Of a DNA stretch of 64,000 nt, positions 8,283-15,721 are shown in pieces. Origin of the DNA: Paracoccus homiensis (GTDB lineage Bacteria > Pseudomonadota > Alphaproteobacteria > Rhodobacterales > Rhodobacteraceae); the NCBI RefSeq assembly GCF_900111675.1, contig NZ_FOHO01000007.1:108594-172593 (forward strand), written 5' to 3'. The notes under the pieces were generated by a model that had not been told where the DNA came from, searched no databases, and worked only from the letters and a program-made list of their open reading frames with translations. The position numbers were made by a program, and so were the translations under genes. Positions within the stretch are counted from its first letter, which is position 1, and the number at the start of each line of letters is the position of its first letter.

Positions 8283-9971
8283 ATGCGCCTGCGCCCCCGC
8301 CAGAAGACCTTCGTCGAGCGCAGCGTGGCTGCGCTCGCCTCCCGCGGCAACACGCTGGGCGTGGCGCCCACCGGTGCGGGCAAGACCATCATGCTCTCGG
8401 CGGTCACCGGCGAGATGATCGGCGACGGCGCCAAGGCTTGCGTGCTGGCCCATCGCGACGAGCTGACGGCGCAGAACCGCGCCAAGTTCCAGCGCGTGGT
8501 GCCTGGCGTCGCCACCTCCGTCATCGACGCCACGGAGAAGTCATGGGGCGGCCAGGTCGCCTTCGCCATGGTGCCGACGCTGGCGCGCGCCTCTAACCTC
8601 GCCGACATGCCGCGTCTCGACCTGCTGGTTGTCGACGAGGCGCACCATTCCGTCGCCGATAGCTATCGCCGTATCATCGACCGGGTGCGCGAAGCCAATC
8701 CCGACGCCCGCATCTTCGGGGTCACGGCGACGCCGAACCGTGGCGACAGGAAGAGCCTGCGCGAGGTTTTCGACAATGTCGCCGATCAGGTGCGGCTGGG
8801 CGAGTTGATCGCCTCGGGCCATCTGGTGCCGCCGCGCACCTTCGTCATCGACGTGGGTGTGCAGGACGAGCTCCGCTCGGTCCGCAAGACGATGTCGGAT
8901 TTCGACATGGCGGAGGTGGCGGGCATCATGGACCGCGCCCCCGTCACCGACGAGGTGATCCGCCACTGGAAGGAGAAGGCAGGCGACCGGCAGACCGTGG
9001 TGTTCTGCTCCACCGTCGCGCACGCCGAACACGTCACTGAGGCGTTCAGGGCAGCGGGCGTTTCCGCCGCGCTGATCCACGGCGATCTGGCGGCCGAGAC
9101 CCGCAAGGCGATCCTATCCGACTACGCCGCGGGGGACATCCGCGTCGTGGTCAACGTGGCGGTGCTGACCGAGGGCTGGGACCATCCGCCCACCTCCTGC
9201 GTCGTGCTGCTGCGGCCCAGCTCCTACAAGTCCACGATGATCCAGATGGTCGGGCGCGGCCTGCGCACCGTCGACCCCGAGGAACATCCCGGAATCGTCA
9301 AGACCGACTGCATCGTGCTGGATTTCGGCACCTCGAGCCTGATCCACGGCACGCTGGAACAGGATGTCGATCTCGACGGCAAGACCGAAACCGGCGCGGC
9401 GCCGACAAAGACCTGTCCTGCCTGCGAGGCGGAGATCCCGCTGGCTGCCACAGAATGCCCGCTCTGCGGTGAGGCGTTCCCCCGCGAGGATCTGGATGCG
9501 GGCGAAGGCGGGGACGCCGCGCCGCTCTCGGGCTTCATGATGACGGAGATCGACCTGCTGAAGCGGTCCAGCTTCGCGTGGGTCGACCTCTACGGCACCG
9601 ACGATGCGCTAATGGCAACAGGCTTCGCGGCCTGGGGCGGCATCTTCTGGCTGGATGGGGTCTGGTACGCCATCGGCGGGGCGAAGGGCGAACGCCCTCA
9701 CCTGTTGGGTGTCGGCGAGCGCACGGTCTGCCTCGCGCAGGCAGACGACTGGCTGAACACCCACGAGACCGACGAGAGCGCCTTCAAGACCCGGTCCTGG
9801 CTGCGCCAGCCGCCGACCGAGAAGCAGCTGCAGTACCTGCCGCCCGAGTGCCGGCATGACTTCGGCCTGACGCGCTACCGCGCCTCCGCGCTGATGACCT
9901 TCGGCTTCAACAAGCGCGCTATCCGCCAGTTGATCGACAACTCGGCCAGCCCCGAACGGAGGGCGGCATGA
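8283..9971 (+). CDS. SF2 DEAH-box helicase (562 aa)
   Basis: Superfamily 2 helicase of the phage replication region. Visible motifs: motif I APTGAGKT (residues 28-35), motif II DEAH (about 118), motif III VTATP, motif V-like VAVLTEGWDHP and motif VI QMVGRGLR, i.e. both RecA-like domains. After the core comes a zinc-finger-like insert CPACEAEIP...CPLCGEAF (from about residue 379) and an Asp/Glu-rich linker, then a C-terminal domain with WGGIFWLDGVWYAIGG. Similar to RecG/UvsW-like unwinding enzymes in phages; likely used in recombination-dependent replication. It overlaps nothing upstream and is followed by a gene 4 nt after its stop. Confidence 0.92.
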   Translation: MRLRPRQKTFVERSVAALASRGNTLGVAPTGAGKTIMLSAVTGEMIGDGAKACVLAHRDELTAQNRAKFQRVVPGVATSVIDATEKSWGGQVAFAMVPTLARASNLADMPRLDLLVVDEAHHSVADSYRRIIDRVREANPDARIFGVTATPNRGDRKSLREVFDNVADQVRLGELIASGHLVPPRTFVIDVGVQDELRSVRKTMSDFDMAEVAGIMDRAPVTDEVIRHWKEKAGDRQTVVFCSTVAHAEHVTEAFRAAGVSAALIHGDLAAETRKAILSDYAAGDIRVVVNVAVLTEGWDHPPTSCVVLLRPSSYKSTMIQMVGRGLRTVDPEEHPGIVKTDCIVLDFGTSSLIHGTLEQDVDLDGKTETGAAPTKTCPACEAEIPLAATECPLCGEAFPREDLDAGEGGDAAPLSGFMMTEIDLLKRSSFAWVDLYGTDDALMATGFAAWGGIFWLDGVWYAIGGAKGERPHLLGVGERTVCLAQADDWLNTHETDESAFKTRSWLRQPPTEKQLQYLPPECRHDFGLTRYRASALMTFGFNKRAIRQLIDNSASPERRAA

Positions 9972-9974
9972 TCC

Positions 9975-10385
9975 ATGACCTCCTCCACCCCCATCACGGC
10001 CGAGGACCGGCGGCGGCTCTGGCATCCGCGTGGGACGCTCTGTGCTGTCTGCCGGCAACCCACCCGTGGTTTTGGCTGGTTCGATCCGCACCGGTCGAAG
10101 CAGCCCCGGCCTTCGGTCTGGTTCTGCTCGATGTCCTGCCAGTCCTTCTGGACGCGTCTGGCGCGGGAGCGTTTCGCCATGGTTGACCTGACCGAGGAGG
10201 AGCGCGCCGCGATCACCGCCACCATGAAGCGCATGGCGCTGCTGATGGACGAGATCGGCTGGGCCACACCGCTCGGCGAACTGACCGAGGCGCAGGTGCG
10301 CGCGCTGATCGAGGAAGCCGTCGAGGGCTTCCGCGAGGCCATGTCCGACATCGCCCGGGCGCAGACGCCGGAGGTGCCGTTTTGA
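9975..10385 (+). CDS. Phage zinc-binding protein, DUF6511-like (136 aa)
   Basis: N-terminal zinc site CAVCRQPTRGFGWFDP followed by WFCSMSCQSFW gives a CxxC...CxxxC arrangement; the C-terminal half is helical (EEERAAITATMKRMALLMDEIG). I believe this is the DUF6511 family found in rhodobacteral prophages, but the name is from memory. It starts 3 nt after the helicase stop and its stop overlaps the TTG start of the next gene, so it is part of the same transcript. Role in replication or regulation unknown. Confidence 0.7.
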   Translation: MTSSTPITAEDRRRLWHPRGTLCAVCRQPTRGFGWFDPHRSKQPRPSVWFCSMSCQSFWTRLARERFAMVDLTEEERAAITATMKRMALLMDEIGWATPLGELTEAQVRALIEEAVEGFREAMSDIARAQTPEVPF

Positions 10386-10783
10386 CCAAGCTCTGCACGA
10401 AATGCGGCGTCAAGAAGGACGTCTGCGAGTTCGGACGCCGCCGGCTCAGTCCCGATGGTCGGCAGACCTGGTGCCGGGATTGCCGCCGGGAATACCAGCG
10501 TGCCTATGCGCAGAACTTCCGCAATCCCGAGAAGCATCGGGAGGCGCAGCGTCGCTATCGCCTGCGCCACGCCGAGAAATATCGGGCCCACAGCATCGTC
10601 AGGCGTGCCGTCAAGGCTTGTCGGATCGTCGTGCCGGTCTGGTGTCAGCGATGTGGCTGCGTGACCGACCTCGAAGCGCATCACCACGACTATGACGCGC
10701 CGCTCTCGGTCGAATGGCTCTGCTCGACCTGCCACGGGCTCGCCCACCGCAGCTACGAGGGAGGACAGCATGCTGGACTATAA
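10382..10783 (+). CDS. HNH-like zinc protein of phage early region (133 aa)
   Basis: Starts with TTG at 10382 overlapping the previous stop (TTGA). N-terminal zinc ribbon CTKCGVKK...WCRDCRREY, a basic helical linker rich in Arg/Tyr, and a C-terminal module WCQRCG...LEAHHHDYDAPLSVEWLC..CHGLAH. The H(H)D...CxxCH arrangement is the beta-beta-alpha metal site of HNH-like phage proteins, often of unknown or nicking function. The 3' end overlaps the start of the nuclease gene at 10770. Confidence 0.7.
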   Translation: MTKLCTKCGVKKDVCEFGRRRLSPDGRQTWCRDCRREYQRAYAQNFRNPEKHREAQRRYRLRHAEKYRAHSIVRRAVKACRIVVPVWCQRCGCVTDLEAHHHDYDAPLSVEWLCSTCHGLAHRSYEGGQHAGL

Positions 10784-11537
10784 CCGCCGCCCCAGCTTCG
10801 CTGACCGGGTCAACGCCGCCGTCGATCAGGCGCTCACCGCCGATCAGGCCATGCGGCCGCCCCGCGACTATCTCGGAGGCTCACGCCTGGGCCATGCCTG
10901 CGAGCGGGCCCTGCAGTTCGAGTTCACGGCGACGCCGAAGGACGAGGGCCAGGACTTCTCGGGCCAGTCGCTGCGCATCTTCGCCATCGGCCATGCGCTC
11001 GAGGATCTGGCCGTCGCCTGGCTGCGCGGCGCGGGCTTCGACCTCTACACCCGCAAGGGCAACCGGCCAGATGGCGGCCAGTTCGGCTTCTCCGTCGCGG
11101 GCGGACGCATCCGCGGTCATGTCGACGGCATCATCGCGGCCGGGCCCGAAGGCTTCGGTCTCGCCGTTCCCGCGCTCTGGGAATGCAAGACCATGAACGC
11201 CAAGAACTGGCGCGCCTGCGTCAAGGACGGCGTGAGCAAGTCGAAGCCGGTCTATGCCGCCCAGATCGCGGTCTATCAAGCCTACATGGAAACCAGCGTG
11301 CCCGGCATCAGCGCCGCGCCCGCGCTCTTCACCGCGATCAACAAGGACACGGCCGAAATGCACCATGAGCTGGTGCCTTTCGACGCCGATCTCGCGCAGC
11401 GCATGTCCGACCGGGGCGTGCGGATCCTGCAGGCGACCGATGCGGGCGAGTTGCTGCCCCGCGTCGCCACCACGCCCGACTTCTTCGATTGCCGCTTCTG
11501 CCCTTGGTCCGAGCGCTGCTGGAGGCTGCCGGCATGA
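10770..11537 (+). CDS. Cas4-like PD-(D/E)XK exonuclease with Fe-S cysteines (255 aa)
   Basis: RecB-family nuclease: GHVDGII (catalytic Asp) followed by ALWECKTMN (E-x-K motif) in the middle of the protein. An N-terminal Cys (in LGHACERALQF) and a C-terminal CRFCPWSERC give the C...CxxCx5C pattern that holds a 4Fe-4S cluster in Cas4 and AddB-type nucleases. GAGGACAG precedes the ATG at 10770. There are no cas genes, so it is a phage recombination exonuclease, probably producing ends for the Sak4-like ATPase. The stop overlaps the next ATG by 4 nt. Confidence 0.85.
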   Translation: MLDYNRRPSFADRVNAAVDQALTADQAMRPPRDYLGGSRLGHACERALQFEFTATPKDEGQDFSGQSLRIFAIGHALEDLAVAWLRGAGFDLYTRKGNRPDGGQFGFSVAGGRIRGHVDGIIAAGPEGFGLAVPALWECKTMNAKNWRACVKDGVSKSKPVYAAQIAVYQAYMETSVPGISAAPALFTAINKDTAEMHHELVPFDADLAQRMSDRGVRILQATDAGELLPRVATTPDFFDCRFCPWSERCWRLPA

Positions 11538-13855
11538 GCGACGACGGCATCCTGCATTTCAACCCGTGGATGGACTTCAACGACGGGCCACCGTCCGAGA
11601 ACCCCTTCGGCTGCGACCCTGATCCCGAGCAGATCGCCGTGTTCCTCGACACCGTGTTCAGCTGGTGCGAGGGGCTGATCCCGCTACGCGGCTTCGTCGA
11701 CAAGGGTCAGGGCCGGGACGGCAAGCCGCACAACATCTGGATCCCGGGCGACGACAGCGCGCCCGAGAAACTCGCAACCTTCGCCGGATGGGCGAACCGC
11801 GAGGGTGCCGCCGTCTATGTCATCCCCGGCACGGTCGAGGAACAGGGCCAGGCACGCGCCGCCGACGTGCTGCAGATGCAGGCCATCGTCGTCGATCTCG
11901 ACGCGGGCGATATCCCGGCCAAGCTCGACCATGTCACCCGCCACCTAGGCGCGCCCACGCTGATCATCGAGAGCGGCGGGCGGACGCCCGAGGGTGCGGC
12001 CAAGCTCCATGTCTGGTGGAAACTGACCGAACCCGCCGAGGGCGAAGATCTGACCACCCTCTGCCGCCTGCGCGGCGAGATCGCCGTGAAGGTCGGCGGC
12101 GACACGCATTTCCGCTCGGCGCACCAGCCGATCCGGGTGCCCGGCACCGTCTATCACAAGCACGGCCACCAGCGCCTCGTGCAGATCCGCGAACAGCGTG
12201 ACGTCGAAGTCGACCTTGCGGACTTCGCCGAGAAGGTCGCCGAGATGCCGCCGCTGCCCGGTGTGGGCTTCGAGAGCCACGTTGCCGCGCCGACCGCGAA
12301 GCCCGGCATCGACGCGGTGCTCACGACGCCGGTGCGCGAAGGCGCGGTTGACGACTGGTCCCGGTTCCAGGGGGCCAGCGCCGCCATCGGCCATTACGTG
12401 CGCCTCGTGCACGAGGGTCGCCTCGACCCGTTCGCGGGCTGGGAGGCGATCTGCGGCTACAACGCCGCCATGCTGCGCCCGTCCTGGCCGCTTGATCGGC
12501 TGAAGGCCGAGTCCGAACGGCTCTGGGCGCTGCATGTGAAGCGCAACGGTCCGCCGCTCCTGCGCGCAGCCCACATCGATGCTCCGGCCAGCCCGCTGCC
12601 GACATTCAGCCTCGGCGCGCTGCTCGACGACACCAGTCCGATGCCGGAGGACATCATCGGCCCCCGCGTGCTGACACCTGGCGGGCTCCTGGTGCTGGGC
12701 GGCGCGCCCAAGGTCGGCAAGAGCGACTTCCTGATCTCCTGGCTCGTGCACATGGCGGCAGGCGTGCCCTTCCTCGGCTTCACGCCGCCCCGGCCGCTGC
12801 GCGTGTTCTACCTTCAAGCCGAGATCCAGTATCACTATCTGCGCGAGCGCATGCAGCAGATCGCGCTGCCCGCCACCGTGATCGCCGCCGCGCGCGACAC
12901 CTTCATCGCCACCCCGAAGCTGAAGCTGCTGCTCGACGCCGAGGGCGTCGCCCGCGTGGCCGACCCGATCCGGGTCGCATTCCCCGACGCGCCGCCCGAC
13001 ATCATCGTCATCGACCCGATCCGGAACCTCTTCGACGGTGGACCAGACGGCGGCGGCGAGAACGACAACACCGCCATGATGTTCTTCCTGAAGGACCGGG
13101 TGGAGCTACTGCGCGAGGCGGTCAATCCGGAGGCGGGCGTCATCCTCGCCCACCACACCCGCAAGGCCAGCAAGCATCAGGTCAAGGACGACCCGTTCCT
13201 CGCCCTCTCCGGCGCCAGCGCGCTGCGGGGTTTCTACACCTCCGGGCTGCTCATGCACCGACCCGACGAGGACAGCACCGTCCGCAGGCTGGAGATCGAG
13301 CTTCGAAACGGGCCCGCGCTGCCAGGGAAGCTGATCGACAAGGTGAAGGGCGAGTGGGTCGAGCTGAACCCGATGAACGAGCGCCTGGTGCGCAAGGAGG
13401 TCGGCGCCAGGCTCGATGCCGAACGGCTGCGCAAGCACGATGTCATCCTCGGCATGCTGCTGGATGAGGCGGCAAGCGAGCGCCTCTACACCGCCATGCA
13501 GTTCGCCGAGACCTTCGAGAACCGGGGCGGCCTGGGCAGCAAGCACACCATCCGCGAGCGGCTCAGCGTGCTGGCGACCAAGGGCTTCGTGAAGTTCCTG
13601 CGCGACCCCTCTGGGTTCGGTTTCCCCATCACCCGGTCGCGGTTCGGCTACCTCTGCGTGGAGGGCATGCAGTTCGGCACGCCCGTCGAGGAGATCGATC
13701 CGGCCACCGGCGAGGTCACCACAACCGCCCGTCCGGTCCTGCCCAGCCACTTCAAATGCCCCCAGTCCGGGCTCTGCCTGCAGGTCGAAAACCCCGCCGT
13801 CTGGGTCTACCCGGAGGGGCTCGAGGACGACCTCACTCATATGAGTGAGGCCTGA
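11534..13855 (+). CDS. Primase-like/RepA-like helicase protein (773 aa)
   Basis: Large replication protein. The N-terminal part (to about residue 260) has AIVVDLDAGD, HVWWKL and a QPIRVPGTVYHK motif like the primase/PriCT-type domains of phage and plasmid replication proteins. The second part is a RepA/AAA_25-type hexameric ATPase: Walker A GGAPKVGKSD at about residue 387, Walker B IIVIDPIRNLF near 500, and a LAHHTRK sensor-like motif. A C-terminal winged-helix-like region follows. Starts at 11534 in a 4-nt overlap with the nuclease gene. The last codons contain a perfect 20-bp palindrome. Primase activity is inferred; the ATPase is clear. Confidence 0.85.
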   Translation: MSDDGILHFNPWMDFNDGPPSENPFGCDPDPEQIAVFLDTVFSWCEGLIPLRGFVDKGQGRDGKPHNIWIPGDDSAPEKLATFAGWANREGAAVYVIPGTVEEQGQARAADVLQMQAIVVDLDAGDIPAKLDHVTRHLGAPTLIIESGGRTPEGAAKLHVWWKLTEPAEGEDLTTLCRLRGEIAVKVGGDTHFRSAHQPIRVPGTVYHKHGHQRLVQIREQRDVEVDLADFAEKVAEMPPLPGVGFESHVAAPTAKPGIDAVLTTPVREGAVDDWSRFQGASAAIGHYVRLVHEGRLDPFAGWEAICGYNAAMLRPSWPLDRLKAESERLWALHVKRNGPPLLRAAHIDAPASPLPTFSLGALLDDTSPMPEDIIGPRVLTPGGLLVLGGAPKVGKSDFLISWLVHMAAGVPFLGFTPPRPLRVFYLQAEIQYHYLRERMQQIALPATVIAAARDTFIATPKLKLLLDAEGVARVADPIRVAFPDAPPDIIVIDPIRNLFDGGPDGGGENDNTAMMFFLKDRVELLREAVNPEAGVILAHHTRKASKHQVKDDPFLALSGASALRGFYTSGLLMHRPDEDSTVRRLEIELRNGPALPGKLIDKVKGEWVELNPMNERLVRKEVGARLDAERLRKHDVILGMLLDEAASERLYTAMQFAETFENRGGLGSKHTIRERLSVLATKGFVKFLRDPSGFGFPITRSRFGYLCVEGMQFGTPVEEIDPATGEVTTTARPVLPSHFKCPQSGLCLQVENPAVWVYPEGLEDDLTHMSEA
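13831..13850. promoter_or_regulatory. Perfect 20-bp palindrome at the end of the primase/helicase gene
   Basis: CCTCACTCATATGAGTGAGG, symmetric about 13840/13841, lies in the last codons of the replication gene. The core ACTCATATGA recurs at 13855-13864, its centre exactly 20 bp away (two helical turns). This looks like a tandem operator for a dimeric regulator. Confidence 0.6.
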
Positions 13856-14195
13856 CTCATATGACAGCGCCAACTGTGCACTCAACGAAATCAATGGGTT
13901 GCGGGGAAATAAGAGTCAGGTCCCTAACTCATGCCCGAAGACTTCATAAAGTCTTATTCCGCAATGATTTCAGTTACTTGAACACCTCGAAACAGTTAGG
14001 TGTCAAACCCCCATACTACGTATGGGAGGGCCACCCCACAGGGTTGGCCACTCCTCCCATACGTCCGGGCCAGCCGCGCGCGCCGCCGTGACGGTCTGTT
14101 GTGCTTCCCGATCCGACGACGGCGGCCCCGTACCGCCAAGCACCAGACCGCCGTCGTCTTCCACCACCACAGGCCACCGGCAAAGGAGACCCATC
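13856..14195. other. 340-bp non-coding region rich in inverted repeats
   Basis: No convincing gene. It holds the second ACTCATATGA site (13855-13864); AAGACTT-CATA-AAGTCTT (13938-13955); ACACCT-10 nt-AGGTGT (13982-14003); CCCATAC-TAC-GTATGGG (14010-14026); a long imperfect hairpin TGGGAGG...CCTCCCA (14023-14059); a further CCCATACG (14056-14063); and TCCCGATCCG (14106-14115) shared with the intergenic repeats at 6059 and 7563. This is the only gap over 300 bp in the early region and the best candidate for a prophage replication origin or main regulatory region. The short rightward frame across 13861-14091 ignores these repeats and has no visible ribosome-binding site. Confidence 0.5.
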
Positions 14196-14735
14196 ATGGC
14201 TCAGCCGACTCTGATCCCCAATTGCGACGGCGCAAGGTTTGAATCGCTGCCGCTCGACACCCCTCGCAACCGCTGCATCCTCGCGCTCGACCTCGGCACC
14301 TCGACTGGCTGGGCGATCCGCGGCCATGACGGTCTGATCACCAGCGGCACCGTCTCGCTGCGCCCCGGCCGCTTCGACGGCGGCGGCATGCGCTACCTGC
14401 GCTTCACCAACTGGCTGACCGAGATCGACCGGCTGTCGGGGCCCGTCGCCGCGATCTGGTTCGAGGAGGTCCGCCGTCACGCCGGCACCGACGCGAGCCA
14501 CATCTACGGCGGGCTCATGGCCACGCTGACCGCATGGGCCGAGCTGCGCGGCGTGCCCTACGAGGGCGTCCCGGTCGGCACGATCAAGCGCCACGCCTCG
14601 GGCAAGGGCAACGCCGATAAGGCCGCGATGATCGCCGCCGTCCGCGCCCGCGGCTTCAGCCCCGCCGACGATAACGAGGCCGATGCCATCGCCCTGCTGC
14701 TCTGGGCGATCGAGACGAAGGGAGGTGTCGCATGA
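14196..14735 (+). CDS. RuvC-like Holliday junction resolvase (179 aa)
   Basis: RNase H-fold nuclease of the phage RuvC type that would resolve branched DNA before packaging. Acidic motifs in order: LALDLGTSTGWA (Asp32), IWFEEV (about Glu90) and DNEADAIALL (about Asp158-162), with KGNADKAAMI before the last. AAGGAG lies 10 nt before the ATG at 14196; the frame is open further upstream, but the long 5' part is the repeat-rich non-coding region. Followed by a gene overlapping by 4 nt. Confidence 0.85.
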   Translation: MAQPTLIPNCDGARFESLPLDTPRNRCILALDLGTSTGWAIRGHDGLITSGTVSLRPGRFDGGGMRYLRFTNWLTEIDRLSGPVAAIWFEEVRRHAGTDASHIYGGLMATLTAWAELRGVPYEGVPVGTIKRHASGKGNADKAAMIAAVRARGFSPADDNEADAIALLLWAIETKGGVA

Positions 14736-14932
14736 GATGGCATCCCCACGGCTACGGCGGCCGACGCCGGGATCCCGAGCAGGTCAAGCGCGAGGGCTGG
14801 AAGGAACAGGGCGTCCTCGCGGTCTCCGCCGATGACGACCGCCTCACCTGGCCCGAGCGTGAACTGGTCCGCCAGCTGGGCGAAAAGCTCTACGGCCCGC
14901 GCCCTTCCGACAGGGAGGCGCGCCATGGCTGA
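14732..14932 (+). CDS. Small phage protein (66 aa)
   Basis: Short charged protein, MRWHPHGYGGRRRDP..., with a C-terminal helix LTWPERELVRQLGEKLYG. The start overlaps the RuvC-like stop by 4 nt (ATGA) and the 3' end overlaps the following ATG (14925), so it is translated within the same message. No domain recognised. Confidence 0.6.
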   Translation: MRWHPHGYGGRRRDPEQVKREGWKEQGVLAVSADDDRLTWPERELVRQLGEKLYGPRPSDREARHG

Positions 14933-15305
14933 TCGCGAATGGACCGCCGACTGCGTCGCCGATCATTTCGAGGAGGCGTTCCGCACCCTGGGCAAGCTGC
15001 CGCCGGTCAAGGCGCAGGGCTACTTCAACACCTGGCCCGACATCGTGCGGACCAGCCGCGAGATCGCGGCGATGGAGCCGCAGCCGATGCGGGTCTGGCC
15101 CTCGGCCGCCGCGATCACCCGGCTCGAGCAGACCTTCGATTGGGTGCTCTGGATCGAGGAGGCGGAGCGCAAGCTCGTCTGGTCCCGCGCGGCCCGTGTG
15201 CCGTGGAAGCAGATCAGCGGTGAGCTGGGGTGCGACCGCACGACCGCATGGCGGCGCTGGCAGCTCGCGCTGACCAAGATCGCTGCGCGCCTGAATGCGC
15301 AGTGA
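14925..15305 (+). CDS. DUF6362-like HTH protein (126 aa)
   Basis: Resembles the DUF6362 family of rhodobacteral phages: MRVWPSAAAITRLEQTFDWV, then WSRAARVPWKQISGELG and CDRTTAWRRWQLALTKIA. The last segment is a helix-turn-helix with a Trp-rich recognition helix, so DNA binding is likely. Ending the early gene block just before a region with palindromes, it may be an early-to-late regulator. GGGAGG precedes the ATG at 14925; the frame upstream is a shadow of the previous gene. Confidence 0.75.
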   Translation: MADREWTADCVADHFEEAFRTLGKLPPVKAQGYFNTWPDIVRTSREIAAMEPQPMRVWPSAAAITRLEQTFDWVLWIEEAERKLVWSRAARVPWKQISGELGCDRTTAWRRWQLALTKIAARLNAQ

Positions 15306-15721
15306 CTCCAATGTGTTGCAACACTTTTTCCTTCGACATCTGCAACATGATCGTGCTATTCCGAAGGCAAGATGGGGAGAGTGCGCTGGAAAGCCCGCTC
15401 TCCCCTTTGCGTTGACGGGGACCTACTGGACCCCGGTATCCAGCAAGGGTCCGGCCGGGGTCCAGCCCGAGGCAGTTTCCGGTTCCTTCCTGGCGACATT
15501 CGTATGCTGGCGGGCGAAGCGCGGGACATCGCCAGCGACAGGGCCGGATTTTTGGGAAGCCACCCGGAAGCCGGAGCCACCCGTGCCCCGCGCAAACACC
15601 AATGAATGCTGGCCTTCCGACCGGACACCGCTGGTAGCCGCTGGACCCCGTGTGGAGTCCAGCACGGCATCCGGAGTCCGGAAGCCACCGGCATCCACCC
15701 GATCGAGGAACCTTGCCCACC
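15306..15721. other. 416-bp non-coding region with palindrome, hairpin and short repeats
   Basis: No gene supported. It contains GTGTTGCAACAC (15313-15324) followed by TTTTT, a second TGCAACA about 25 bp on, a strong hairpin GGGGAGAG-16 nt-CTCTCCCC (15374-15405) followed by TTT, and scattered copies of GGACCCC/GGTCC and GGAAGCCACC, plus GCTGGAC...GTCCAGC near 15640-15665. Together they read as an end-of-transcript and regulatory zone between the early block and the methyltransferase gene. Confidence 0.5.
15374..15408 (+). terminator. Possible terminator or small-RNA hairpin
   Basis: Arms GGGGAGAG (15374-15381) and CTCTCCCC (15398-15405) form a perfect 8-bp stem with a 16-nt loop, followed by TTT. 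It lies about 70 nt after the DUF6362-like gene, as expected for the end of the early transcript. The T run is short, so termination may be partial. Confidence 0.45.

Noticed and set aside
13861..14091. Possible 76-aa gene after the primase/helicase gene
   Set aside because: No ribosome-binding site, no motif, and it runs across several inverted repeats; better read as regulatory DNA.
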